In this document: positions 10,960 through 22,482 of the stretch, one piece after another | How the letters are laid out: every line of letters starts with the position of its first letter | Position numbering within the stretch: the first letter of the stretch is position 1 | NCBI GenBank assembly: GCA_003586115.2 | Contig: QVOM02000073.1 | Location: 62,047,512-62,111,511, forward strand | Source of the DNA: Salvator merianae | Taxonomy: Eukaryota > Chordata > Lepidosauria > Squamata > Teiidae | Length of the DNA: 64,000 bases | Reading direction: 5' to 3' | Translations under genes and position numbers: made by a program | The notes under the pieces: generated by a model | The model's input: only the letters and a program-made list of their open reading frames with translations | What the model was told of the DNA's origin: nothing | Database searches by the model: none

Positions 10960-12420
10960 AAAGACTCTTGCAGCTTCCAGATGCTTAGGACAGCCTCAGG
11001 AGCCTGAGCGTGAAATCAATCAATGCTATTGCTGTTTGTACTACTACAGATTCAGAAAGGCACCATTAGAAATCACCTGGTTTTCTTCCTCTCCTTCGTC
11101 ATCTCAATCGCATTTCAGTAATAACATTTAATTTATTACAGTAGGCTGTCGTTGAAAGAGCTTCTCTGATGGTGAGTCCTCAGAGTCCAATGTGCACACC
11201 CTGCTTTCCTCGCTGTGTTGAAATCCAGGGTTCCGTGTGGTGCTTGGCTGACAGAAATCTCTCTCAAGTTCATTTAGAGTTCAGTAACTGCTGTGAGAAT
11301 GAAGCACCTTCATTACAAGCTCATGGATAATCGGGGAGATGGGGGGGAAGGTATTGTGGCTGTCAATTTCTGGGCACAGCACTCAGCAATTAATAGGTGG
11401 GAATTCTTAACCTTGTTGATTACTTCACTGGCGTCTGCAGCAGAAAGGTTACTCAACATCCTCATGGGCGTCAGTTATAAATAATGGTATTTACACATCT
11501 GTAAATCATAAATCTTGATGACCTTCATGCATTTAGAAGAATTTAGAGGCGTGTTATTCCTCTAGTCTGGAAGCAATTCTTTGGTAAAACTGTTAGTAAC
11601 TTAAATCACCCATTGGCAACTACATCATTCAATTCATAAGACCTGGAAGCTCTTTTTTTGTGTTGTCGTTCTGCCTGCTGAACTCATGGGAAAGGAGCCC
11701 AACATTTTAGCCACAATACCACTACACCGGCTTTCCTATGCCAGGTGTGTCCATTTAGGTTCGGTAAATCAGCGAATGTCACAGCTTTTCAATGTAAGAA
11801 ATGAAAGTTGGAAAAGAAAAAAAGGCAAGTGGTTTTCTGGAAACTTAGAAAAAGACTGTTGGAGACCTTAGTCACTGTGTTGTGTGATTGCTTAGTATCC
11901 TTTATTACTTCTGTACAGTATTTGCAAAAAAGACTTTCTGGGCTTCCCAGTGTTAACTAAAAATTATTACTGTTGTCAGGTGCCAGCAAATCCACTTCAA
12001 CTGCTGATGGCTGTTTGGGGAAATGCCCTTGAACTGTCTTTCGTTTTAAAAATGATATAACAACGCATGCATGTGAATTAATGTATTTCTCTTCCCTCCT
12101 GCTATTTAGTCATTAACATTAAGAGTAATTTATGAGCATATAGTGATGTGTAAATAGATGAACTGTGAGCTTCCTCGTTAAGTTACGCAAAGCAAAAACT
12201 TTCATAAATAAGTAAACATAAACATCTACCTTCTCTAACAAGGCCACAAGCATACAGAGTATTCCACTTGAGTGGCAATATAACAGAGTAAATATGAAGG
12301 AAATGCATGTACTGTTTGAAGTTTCTTCCCAAGTGCCTTATTTAGTTAAAACCTAAATATACAACGTTGAACTGCACCATTTTCAAAAGTTGAAGAATTA
12401 AATGAGGTGGCTAATTGTCT
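10960..12420. other. Non-coding stretch, nothing identified
   Basis: AT-rich sequence with only short open frames. No repeat termini, RT blocks or splice-like exon structure stood out. It could contain conserved regulatory DNA, but that cannot be seen from one sequence. Confidence 0.5.
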
Positions 12421-12439
12421 GAATGATGAAAACAAATCT

Positions 12440-12700
12440 TTATATCTGGTATTTATATACCACTTTTCAGGCAGACTTCTCAAAGTGGTGTAGTGTAGGG
12501 ATTACTGCTGGAAGCCTGATGAAAGGAGCTCCTAAGTTGCTCTTTTGCCCCTCAGATATGGTGGGCTATCTGGTGACAGTTGGGGGAGGGGGGAACCATG
12601 TCTGGATTGTCTCATGGTCCTCAACTTGCTCTTTCTCCTCCACTTCCCTCAGGCAACGTGTTTCTTCAGATCTCACAAACTGACATATAATATTTTATAT
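12440..12700 (-). repeat. Possible antisense LINE 3' tail
   Basis: TATTTATATACCACTTTTCA followed by CTCAAAGTGGT resembles the antisense 3' UTR of amniote L2/CR1-type LINEs. The rest is diverged. Low certainty. Confidence 0.3.
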
Positions 12701-12953
12701 GAGATTCTAGTATTTCTCAGTTTTTTACATGGATGAGTACATAACTTACAAAGTTTAAACTTTTGTGCTTCCATATGGATATTTATCCATTTTCTTAAAC
12801 TCAAAATTTATGAATTCTTAAATTCAATTTTCTTTTGCATTAACCTTAAATGTCTTTTATGTTATTTATATTCATTTTTTATATTAAGAGTTCTTATGTT
12901 CTATTGGAATTTTTATATCTAAGATTGGTCTGTGACTGTATAATATATTACAG

Positions 12954-12956
<3 letters not shown>

Positions 12957-12992
<36 letters not shown>

Positions 12993-13008
12993 TCTCTCTG
13001 TGTGTGTG
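12957..13008. repeat. (TC)n-(TG)n microsatellite
   Basis: About 21 TC units with one interruption (CCC), passing directly into five TG units. Confidence 0.95.
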
Positions 13009-13764
13009 CCTTTTCCCACCTTACCCTCAATGACAGTTGGTTTATCTTAGGGACACAGTCCTTTCCTTTTGAGGTTAAACTTCATATAAATAGACATGTT
13101 TTTTAAGAAAAAAGTTGCTGTGTTTTAACTCATATGTCTCCAAAAGATATCTAATTAATTCCAATATGCCTAACTCTCCAAATTCAGGTCACAGTAATTT
13201 ATTTATTTGCTACAATGTGTATTTATGTTATTTTGAAGCTATCCCATAACCCAAGTTTTTTAGGCAGCGTATTGAAAGAATGGTTAAAATAGCAGAATAA
13301 TATAAAAACTCACTCTAAGATACGAGCCCAACACTAAATGAAATTCCAAAATAAATTAGAGCTGAGCAGAGGTTAAGCAATTTTTTAAAAAGTAAACAGT
13401 TCTATAAAACCTTGGATGCCAGAGGAATTTGTTTGGGGAAAGTATTTCACAGCAGAAGGCTCTTAATGAAAAACTACATACTTTGACCTTTGGAAGAGAA
13501 TCTGCAAAGATGTCAATGTCCCTGTAGGATTGTATAGGAAGAAACAATTCTTTGGTCAGTCTTGGCCTCAAGGGGCTGGTAATGCTAGGTGACATGGCTA
13601 GGAGAAAATGGTTTGTTTCCAAGAAGCTTATCCTTTAAAGCGACCACATAGAATACATGTTTACAATATGTAATAAACATTTTAGGAAAAACTCTGCATT
13701 CAGAGTTAGGCTAGATTCCTGCCTATCAAAGGAAGTAGGTAAGATGGGACAGGACGCACACATT

Positions 13765-13945
13765 GGCCCTTTCTGCACTTGGCCTTATTGTGGATTATAT
13801 CTCAGAATAGGGACCTGCTATCTGCATGCTAATGAAGACTATGGTAGACCCTGGGCAAGACCTTTCCATAGTTTGCACTAGCATGTGGATGGCAGGTCCC
13901 TATTCTGGGATATAATCCACAATAAGGCCAAGTGCAGAAAGGGCC
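13765..13945. mobile_element. Palindromic MITE, copy 1
   Basis: An almost perfect palindrome of 181 bp. The left terminus is GGCCCTTTCTGCACTTGGCC and the right is GGCCAAGTGCAGAAAGGGCC. Arms continue through TTATTGTGGATTATATCTCA and AGGGACCTGC to a short centre at about 13,850. No coding capacity. Three further copies lie at 48,428, 51,711 and 58,968. The flanks here (ATT left, AGA right) do not show the 3-bp duplication seen at the other copies, perhaps through mutation. Confidence 0.92.
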
Positions 13946-14336
13946 AGAGTAAAAGAAATTCTGAAGGAAATATAGTGTACATACTCCTACTCATGTAAAG
14001 TGTTAACTATTTTACAGTGATCATATTTTTTTAAAGAGCTGTATTAGTAATCCTAACACCTGATTTTGTTCATCACCACCTTTTATCTTCACTGTGTCAG
14101 TTCAAGCAGAATGTAGGATAAGCCACATTAACATTTCAGTGACTTCTTGACTATTGCATAAGTATTGGCCTGGAACAGATGGAGATGAGAAAGCCAACCT
14201 GGTTTTCTCTAGCATTTTTGATCAACAATTGATTGGCTATGCTTGGTGCAGGAACAGGAAAAAAAAAATACTCCACTTTTCTCCCTGCATCTCCACCCCC
14301 CCTTATCTGTGCAACATTTAAAAAGCCTGAGATTTT

Positions 14337-15341
14337 GGGTCTTTCTGCACTTACCTTAGAGCCAGGTTTGCGAAGTCCACTTCAGGGCCTCTTGGGCCTC
14401 TTGTACTTGTCGATAGCAAGCATTGAGAATGACTGCTATCCAAGTGTGTTCGCACCAGAAGACAGCTGAAATGACCAGGACCGGGCTTCATCTGCTTCTG
14501 ATTGTTACTACCAGTGGTGCACAAAATGGTAGTCTGCAACCTTACCTGAAGCTCATAGTCAGCTTCAGGTAAGATTGCATTCACACTAACCTGCATAGTG
14601 ATCATGCATGTGCTATGGGGCAATCCAGCCCAATTGAGCCCGCGTGATGACCTAATCATATCCGCGATGTCTTAATTGGTCCCGTGACGCCGAATGGGGC
14701 CACACGATGCCAAATCAAGTGTTCTGGTGCCCAATTGGGTGCATGTCCAATGGTCACCATGGTAGGTGCCAGCAAGCAGCCATCTACTGTGATGGTGACC
14801 AGGAGGCCTGCGCAGTGTGCAGGTAGGATGGGCTGATCGCACGTGCATGATGGGCCCTTCACGGTAGTGCCATCTGGCTATGTAGACAGACCGTGCGGTC
14901 TGATCACATAGGGCTGATGGCATTACCATGATCGGCCCATTGTGCCTGTGTATTGTGCAGGTCTCCTGGTTGCCATAGCAGTGGCCGGCCACTTGACAGC
15001 CACTCCTGCAGCAACCATCAGGCGTGCGCCCAATCAGGCACCAGAATGCCGGATTGGGCATTGCATGGCCCCATTTGGTGTTGCAGGCCTGATTAGGGCA
15101 TTGTGCAGGCCCGATGGGGCAGGCCCCATTGCTCCATCACACATGCATATGCATGTGTGTGGCGCTGCTGCCGGCCACCATGGCAGCATCCAGATGCTTG
15201 ATGGCTGCTACTGTGCTGAGGATCGGGCACAGCTACCAGCGCACTGTGAATGCCAGTAGCCAGCTTCAGGATGTGTTTTCGACCATGCAGTGTCTGTGCT
15301 GCACGGTTAAGTACTATGTGTAGTAAGTGCAAAAATGGGCC
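14337..15341. mobile_element. GC-rich non-autonomous DNA transposon (about 1.0 kb)
   Basis: The left end GGGTCTTTCTGCACTT pairs with the right end AAGTGCAAAAATGGGCC. The interior holds a hairpin, ACCTGAAGCTCATAGTCAGC followed by TTCAGGT (about 14,548-14,575). It also holds many degenerate repeats of motifs such as CCCAATTGGG, GTTGCCAT and GCATGCAT. The same hairpin and repeat style occur in the 47.6 kb element. Open frames inside (14,672-15,061 and others) follow from the high GC content and are not convincing genes. Flanks TTT/TTC are compatible with, but do not prove, a 3-bp duplication. Confidence 0.6.
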
Positions 15342-15787
15342 TTCTGTCTGCATGCCATCCAGACCAGAAAGCTTCTGATTTGACTTACTGGTGGATCTGA
15401 TTAAAAAGGTTCACCAGTATACCAGCTCAGGCCACTTCTAGATTGCTAGGGGACTAATTTTGGCAATGCAATGAAACTGAAATGGGTTCCCCGGGAGCTC
15501 TGAGTCCAGGCCTAAAGCTCATGTGAACTTTGGGACTGGTGTGGAGGCTGGTCTAAATCAGTGTCACCGTGCAGATGGTGCTGTTCCAGACAGAAACTTG
15601 CTTTGATTTGGAACAGAGGGCCTTTACATGGTCCAGACCCACTGGCTTGGATCATGGAAGGTAAGTGAAGAAAGATCCTTTATCCCATAGTTGCAGGCCA
15701 GGAAGAATGGAGTGACATGCCTGGAATTGGCTCTGGAACTGGGCAATTTCTGAACCCTGGCAAAATGTCACTGGGTTTTGGACTGCG

Positions 15788-16498
15788 GTGTGGCCTGCTT
15801 CTGCCACCACCAGTTGTCCACATGGCAGAAGCAGGAACAAGACTCAGCCTTGGGTCATGAGCAAAACTATTTTAGAAGTGGTATCCTGCTGGAGTGCTTC
15901 TGGCCATGGTTTCCCATACCAGCATGTACCAGGAATGCACCAGTACATGGATTCCACAGTCCCAGACCACATCTGGTGCAGTCCCCATGGACTCTGTGAA
16001 TGTTACCTAAGACTCAGTTCAAATGGAACATTGGATAGAACCAACTTACCTTCAAGTCAGCGTGAGCAAATGGGTGGAGCTCTGAGACAACTCTACACTA
16101 CCCTGATTCTCTGTGTGAGCATAACTCTGCTTACAGAAAGAATGGCCGTGGTCATACCAGTTAAATATGTCATTTTTCTCCGAGTTTTCATTTCCCCTTT
16201 AGCACTTTCCTTTAATCAAATTATTCTAGCAGTACAATCATCCCGCACTTTAACCCAATTGTTTTTAAGATGTGGATGTGAAAGAGACTTTTGGAGGTGG
16301 TTACTGTGCTATTCTGACTGGGCAGAGGGAGGGTCTAGGTTTTCTGTACAATCGATGCTGGAGCTTGTGGGCATTCTTGAGGGTCTGAGTGAAGGAATAA
16401 AAAGCAAAATTGAACTCATACAACAAACAAGATTGGGGGGTTATTGTTGCTTGGATACAGCAAAGACCATATTTTTCTCAGTTTACCATTATCCCTAA
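15788..16498 (+). CDS. Unrecognised 236-codon ORF
   Basis: The longest open frame in the window. I do not recognise the protein. Residues about 1-100 are Ser/His/Trp-rich. Residues about 104-150 form a long hydrophobic tract (LYTTLILCVSITLL ... VIPVKYVIFL ... ISPLALSFNQIILAV) that could be one or two membrane segments. The remainder has amphipathic, Leu/Glu-rich sequence (SMLELVGILEGLSEGIKSK). An AATAAA at 16,497-16,502 overlaps the stop codon. The ATG at 15,788 is simply the first in frame. It may be a chance ORF or the relic of a retroelement gene; no RT, protease or transposase motif was seen. Confidence 0.2.
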   Translation: MWPASATTSCPHGRSRNKTQPWVMSKTILEVVSCWSASGHGFPYQHVPGMHQYMDSTVPDHIWCSPHGLCECYLRLSSNGTLDRTNLPSSQREQMGGALRQLYTTLILCVSITLLTERMAVVIPVKYVIFLRVFISPLALSFNQIILAVQSSRTLTQLFLRCGCERDFWRWLLCYSDWAEGGSRFSVQSMLELVGILEGLSEGIKSKIELIQQTRLGGYCCLDTAKTIFFSVYHYP

Positions 16499-16529
16499 TA
16501 AAGCTATAATTCTATTTTAGTTCTATTTA

Positions 16530-17254
16530 TTTATCTGTATCATTAAAGCATTGGAGTAGGTGCCTCATCTTCTCCACCCCTATGTAAATTTGAGCACAGA
16601 ACATTGTCTTTATTTTTTCTTGTTAAGAAACAACTTCTGCATACCTCAGCATTTATGATAGTGCACACACTTGTTTCTTACGAAGGGTTTTACAGCCCAC
16701 TCCACACTCCTTTCTGATTTTGAAGTCACAAAGCAGCAGAACTACAAAACTAGAAAATTGCACCAAACTCAGAGGCAAAAGCAGTGCCAGGTAAAGGCAG
16801 TGCCAGGGAATGACATGCAGGGACAGAGGACTGTCAGAATATACCCAAAGTTCTAGCCTCTCACAAATTGGATTCATTATTGCTAACAGGCCTAACCCTT
16901 CCCCTGAAAACCATGAGACAAAGCTTTCTTTAAATTCCTTGCCCCTGCTTTCTATGTCTATCTGCCTGTCTGAGACAGGCAGAGAGAAATGATAGATGGA
17001 CAATGGGCAGGGTTGGGGAAAGATGGGGGCTGGATGTTCCTTCCCTTGAGAATCCAAAATGTGATTGACAGAAGTGTATCCAATCACAGAGGGCACAGGG
17101 AGGAGAAAGAGGGGCAAAGTACCTTGTCATCAGACTGAGACTAGAGAGCATGAAACTTATGGACAAAGACAGAAAATCTCAGGGAGCATTAAATCAGAAA
17201 AGGGTGTGATCTTGCAAAAAATGCTCTCAGTCACCTTTGTGTCCTAAAATGGAC
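16530..17254. other. Non-coding stretch, nothing identified
   Basis: Two overlapping minus-strand open frames (16,653-17,117 and 16,930-17,166) show no recognisable domains and are treated as chance. No repeat termini were seen before the solo LTR begins. Confidence 0.4.
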
Positions 17255-17259
17255 TAACT

Positions 17260-17831
17260 TGTCAGAGTGCGCATTTCTTTGTGCGGAAGACTGATGAGTC
17301 GTTCCCGTGAAGTAGAAAAATAAACTCTGTGAGTAGCAGAGTTGACTACAAAGCTCAATCTTTATTGTTGCTTAGTTCCATAGTAAAAATAGCTAAGTAG
17401 GATAAAATACAGTTGCACTGCACATTATGGTAGCAGTATTAGAATATCTTCAGTAAAGTAAAATCAGGAAACATGGTTACAAGAGTTGCATTCATTGTCA
17501 CATAGTCACACATAATAATCAGCTCATAATGAATGTATGAAAGAATGAATATAGCATCCATCTATAAAGAACTCATACAGCATCACATCACTGTTATTGT
17601 AATACATTGTTATTGAATAGATAAGCTCTCAAGCTAAGGTTCTCACGGATAGGAAATACTGTTATCTGTAACACACTAGCCATAACAAATCTATGAAGCT
17701 GGATGTTGTCTTACTTCAGTAACTTTCCATTCAGCATAAACAAAATAACCATAGTACAGGAAACAGGAAATTGTTAAGACTAGAGAATACTGGCATTAGC
17801 TTATGGCTAATATAGAATCTATATTCTGACA
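17260..17831 (-). mobile_element. Solo LTR (retrovirus-like or LTR retrotransposon)
   Basis: The segment begins TGTCAGA and ends TCTGACA, a perfect 7-bp terminal inverted repeat with the TG...CA ends required of LTRs. It is flanked by a perfect 5-bp direct duplication, TAACT, at 17,255-17,259 and 17,832-17,836. On the minus strand an AATAAA signal lies about 100 bp before the 3' end, as expected at the R/U5 boundary, so the LTR is probably antisense here. Length is 572 bp. No internal gag/pol sequence or second LTR is next to it, so this is a solo LTR left by recombination. A 5-bp duplication fits several LTR groups; I do not assign one. Confidence 0.88.
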
Positions 17832-17836
17832 TAACT

Positions 17837-19320
17837 TGTGTTGTGACTGGGGCCAGCGTTTCCACTTAGTCCCATCACAGTAAGACTGCATGTGGACCTA
17901 GGAGTCAAGCCACAATATTCTGGCAAAAGAACAGCATGTATGCAAGAAGGACATCCAAGAAGTGTCCTTAAAGTAGATCTCTGAGGTTTAAAGATAGATT
18001 GCTTTCTTTAACAGAAGAGATGGGAAACTGATGCATCTAGTTTGCATTTGATTTGCTGTCATTTGACTCTGGTCAGCCAAAAATACAGAGTATGGCTGGT
18101 GCCTAAAACTGCACTTCTGTGTGCACTTATTTGGGAGTAAGAATAATTAAACACAGTGGAATGTAGCATGGTTACCCATGATCCTGAGGCTTCAGACTGC
18201 TGTGCCACCAAAAGGCAGGACTTTGCCAAGGTACAGATACCTCTGGATCATAGAAATGGACATTAGAATCATTAATACAATTGGCACATAGGTTGCAAGT
18301 ACAGGGAGCATGAATCGCTGTACTAGACTAGGATCCATGTTTTATCATCAGAATCCATATTGGAAAACACAGGCCTGATTCTTTAAAAGCAGCAGGAAAA
18401 GATTGCAGAATCTTCTGCCTTTGCCTAAAGGTTTGGAAAGGCATCTGCATAAGCAGGTCTGAATCAGAGGAAGCCCATCCTTAGGAGGTAATCTACTCTC
18501 ATGGTTTGATGGCAGCTGATATGATCTTGGTCAGAATTTTTAAAGAATAGCTTTGGCGTTCTAGATCAACCTATAGTTAACAAAAGGCTTGGATATACAT
18601 CTGGAAGACTCTCATTAAGAATGCAAAGCATTAAAAACTGGTTCCAGCCAGAGACTGGCTTTTGTTTTATGTAAAGGTCACCTATTTAAGCCCATCAACA
18701 CCGTCCAGAAGTATGTTCTTCCAATTGGGCATATTCACTCAAGAGGAAGCAACAAATATGGATAACAGTGACACAAACACTACATCCCTCCCCTTTTTGT
18801 TTTTTCCACCAGAGCTTGCCCATTGTCTTCTATTAATGCAGGCCATTAATCCCACCCCTGGGCAGAATTTAGGATTAGGGACAGCTCCCAAGGTCCAGAT
18901 GTGCATAAAAATGCATGCTTGACATGCTAGGATACACCATTTCACTTACCACCTCTACAATACACTGCTGTTAATTTGAAGCTGCTGCTACTGCCACAGG
19001 AAGAAGCTTCACTCTGCTTTGCTTCACTTTACTTGCCTGCCACCTTGCTGCTTCAGCCTGAAGCAGCTCCATTCTCCTGGATTCCAAACTGTGCCTTGAT
19101 TAGGGTACAGAGCCAAAGAATTGCTTTTGCTACTTGACTGATATGGAGTTGTGCTCTCACAGAGCTCAACTCTGCTGGAACTTTACTGGACTTTGGAGCT
19201 TCCTCAACAGCAGCAAATCCACAAACACAATCCCTCCCTTCACTTCTGAGGGGGAGAACTGGGTGATCTTGGCTGAACTAGGATCCCCTTTTGTTAGGAT
19301 AAGAAGTATTTAGGGCAGTT
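17837..19320. other. Non-coding stretch, nothing identified
   Basis: No open frame above about 90 codons and no clear transposon termini. A stretch near 18,100-18,160 resembles short reptile interspersed repeats, but not well enough to name. Confidence 0.4.
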
Positions 19321-19324
19321 TTCC

Positions 19325-19398
19325 CCTTCCTTCCTTCCTTCCTTCCTTCCTTCCTTCCTTCCTTCCTTCCTTCCTTCCTTCCTTCCTTCCTTCCTTCC
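19325..19398. repeat. (CCTT)n microsatellite
   Basis: About 18 tandem CCTT units, almost without interruption. This length suggests a polymorphic locus. Confidence 0.97.
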
Positions 19399-19399
19399 A

Positions 19400-22055
19400 T
19401 CACTTTAGTTCCTTTGCAACCTGTCAAGATTGACCTAATTTGATCCCTTCATTCATAAAAGGCTGCTACTAGGGAGATTTTTTTTATCTTATTTGACCCG
19501 TTGCACATAGTACACTGCAAGGAGGGAAATCTCTATCTTTACTATACAGGAACAACCCACTGCTGTACAGTCTTGATAGTTCACCTGGTCAGCTGATTGC
19601 TGTCAAAAGCTGTCATTTCTGTATTTTTACACTGTGTCTGAGCTTTTCTTCTGTTTTTAATAAAGTTGGTGTTCTGAGTCAACTTATTTGCCTAGAGGTA
19701 TATTTCTTGTCACTTGATTATTGTTTTACAGAGATACCATGTCAATTTACTGTTTTTAAAGCCATAGTGTAAAAGTCTCATTTTTTAGCTAGTTGCCTGG
19801 GTGAGCTTTTCTTCCCATTAAAACCAGTATACCCAGTGCACTTTCCTTCCTGAAAGTATGCATATGCGTAATGGTTGCCTCTGTCTTTCTGTTGCTAGGC
19901 CCCTTGTTCCCATGGGCTGAGATAATACAGGAATGCTGATGATAGGTTTATGGTTGACAAATGGATATGCAAAGGACAGCAATTGTGGAGCAGTAATGGA
20001 TGCCAGGCATCAAATAGGGCACCTATGCACATAGCAGTGGATATCTGCAAGTTAAACCTGACCCATGTGCTGATGACTGCTAATGACTGACTTTCTTGAT
20101 GAATAACCACAAATGCATTCCAAGTTTAGGAAGCAGAGCAGCACATAAACACATAACTTTGAACACACTGGACTACAATCAACTATACATGTTGGTTCTG
20201 TATTTGTTAGTATCTTGCTTTCCTTGAGGATATCATCTATCAGAAGAGAAACTCTGGCAACTATTAGTCAGTACTCTAGGGTTGACTCAAAAACTGCTAA
20301 TGTTTACTGCAATATTGAGCATTGCATCTGATATTTAATGAGAACAGAAGCAGAACAACTTTAATTTTACATCTAGTTTTTATGCTTTCTAGATTTAATG
20401 GGAAAAAACCTATTCACAAAGTAAAACTGTGTTGTTGCCTTATTGATCCCTTCAGAGATTGTTTGTGGCAGGTTTCTTTTGGTGTGAATGAAAAATAGCC
20501 ATAAGGCTTTCAGTGGAGTGAAGCCAATTGATTATTCAGGTCTGTGATAGTCGAAGTCTTTGTCTACCAAAAGTTGTTTTGTCATAATCTATTTTCAGCT
20601 TATTTTTTGTATTGCTTTGGGGAATAAGATTGAGTCAATATCACTCCCTGTACACATGTGGCTTTAAGATGATAGCGATCCCCCCTTTTTTATATATAAT
20701 AAAGGTACAAATCTAGAATCAGGCTGCTTGAAAATAGCTCACAGTAGGGCTGCTAGGATTGGGAGCCTATCATCTCCATGTGTAGTGAGGTGGCAATATG
20801 ATTATCTGTCCAACCGAAAAAAAGATGGTATTATGAAGGTCCAGCTATGGCAAAACCAGGCTCTTGTTGTTGTCTCTGCCTTCTTCCTTTGTTCTTCTGT
20901 TCCTTTCTACAGGACAGTTGGCCCTAGAACATGAAACCTGATAATGGAGCACACATGACTTGCAAGTGTAGGGAGAGGTAGAGGGGGACGCTTATGGAAA
21001 TGGGCAACTGCCTTGGGTGCCATCTATCTGATTTTTTTTTTAAAAAAAGCAGAATTAACACTGATGCTCTCTTCTGCTACTAAGTTTTTTTTTTTTTTAA
21101 AGGCAGAATAAGCTTTAGACTTGGAGGAGTTGGGCGGAGCCGTTGGGGGATTTAGTTGGATTTGGCAGCTTTTTCTGTTTTTCCATCCTGACTGCTGCTT
21201 CGGCGTCCAGAGGAGGGCTGTGGATTTTCTCATCCTCATAGAACAGTGTTGCTGCACTTCGGTGAGTACCTTCATTTCTACACTGCCACAGCCCCAGTCA
21301 GCTGAAAGATTTCAATGGATCTTGGATCTTGGAAGATTGCCTTGGCCATCAATGGTGGTGAGCTTTGGGCTGTGTATGAGCTGGATAATTGGTTGATGTG
21401 ACGGGCCAAAAAATACCCTGGAAATGGCTTAGCTTCCCCTCTTGCCCACACAAACCTCTACAAATCTGCATTTGCAAACACAATGCAAAAATGAAACACA
21501 ATAAGGTAAGGGTTGCCCTTTGGGTGTTAAAAACATGCCTCAGGAAATGCAGATTACAAGGGCAGTAATCCACATTTGCTGCAGGATCTATCACTCTTGT
21601 ATGTGTAATTTTACTTGCAGAAACTCTTCAGTTCTGCTTTAAAGCTTGTGTCTAGCAAGGTCCTAAGTTTACAGTATTGGGAACTCAGTGCAAACATGAG
21701 ATTCCTATGGCAATCTACAGGCAAAGCTTCTCTCCATGGGTGTCAGTGCTCAAAATATAGGCTTTGATGAGTGGTGCAACATTTCTCACATTCTTGAAAT
21801 GCTGAAGACTTTTTTGACTCAAATATTTTGGTAAAAGTAATTAACATTAATTCCCCAATTTTATTCAGTGCTATTTGTTCAAAACAACATTCATTATATA
21901 ACTAAAAATCACAACCTGGGAGGCCTGTTTGAGGTGTTCTGTGTCAAACCACAGTGTCAACTCACAGTGCAAGGCATTTATTTAAACTTCTGCTTAAATA
22001 TCTTTAGTGAATAGAAGACTATCACGAAGGCAGTATGCTGCCTATCAGGCAAAAT
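19400..22055. other. Non-coding stretch, little identified
   Basis: An AATAAA at about 19,659 sits in sequence of LTR-like flavour (AATAAAGTTGGTGTTCTGAG), but no matching TG...CA ends or duplication were found. A 91-codon frame at 21,121-21,396 with a GC-richer start was not recognised. T runs lie at about 21,031 and 21,086. Confidence 0.4.
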
Positions 22056-22059
22056 GCAA

Positions 22060-22482
22060 CTTGGTTACAATACTAGAACCAGAGGCCTCTCTATGGAGTT
22101 GATGGCAGGAGAGTTAGGAGCGACAGGGGGAACTATTTTTTCACCCTGAAGGTCATCGGTCTATGGAATTTGTTGCTAGAAGAGATGGTGACATCAACGA
22201 GCCTTGATAGCTTTAAGAAAGGGTTAGAGAAATTCCTGGAGGTCAGGTGTATCAATGGCTACTAGAATGGATGTCTAGATCTTGCCTCCAGGTTGGAAAG
22301 ACAGGCAGGATGCCTCTAAAGATCATTTGCTGGGAATCAAGAGCAGGTAAAGGTTTTGCCCTCATCTTCTGCTTGAGAATGCCCAGAAGCAATTGGTGGG
22401 CCATTGTGTGAGGCAGGATGTTGGACTATATGGACTGTGGCCTGATCCAGCAGTGCTCCTCCTATGTTTTTATGTTATGTTA
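22060..22482 (+). pseudogene. CR1 LINE 3' end, sense
   Basis: Translation of the start gives NTRTRGLSMELM, the CR1 ORF2 C-terminus (compare NTRTRGHSLKLMG on the minus strand at 63.0-63.4 kb). It is followed by the conserved 3' UTR with TGGCCTGATCCAGCAGTGCT and the octamer-type end TATGTTTTTATGTTATGTT at 22,464-22,482. It is strongly 5' truncated, which is typical of CR1. Stops show it is inactive. Confidence 0.88.

Noticed and set aside
14672..15353. Overlapping frames of 70-130 codons on both strands
   Set aside because: They lie inside a GC-rich transposon, overlap in every phase and show repeat-derived His/Cys/Pro patterns. Low stop density from GC content explains them.
18950..19740. Possible second LTR around AATAAAGTTGGTG
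   Set aside because: A poly(A)-signal-like region is present, but I found no TG...CA inverted ends and no target duplication.
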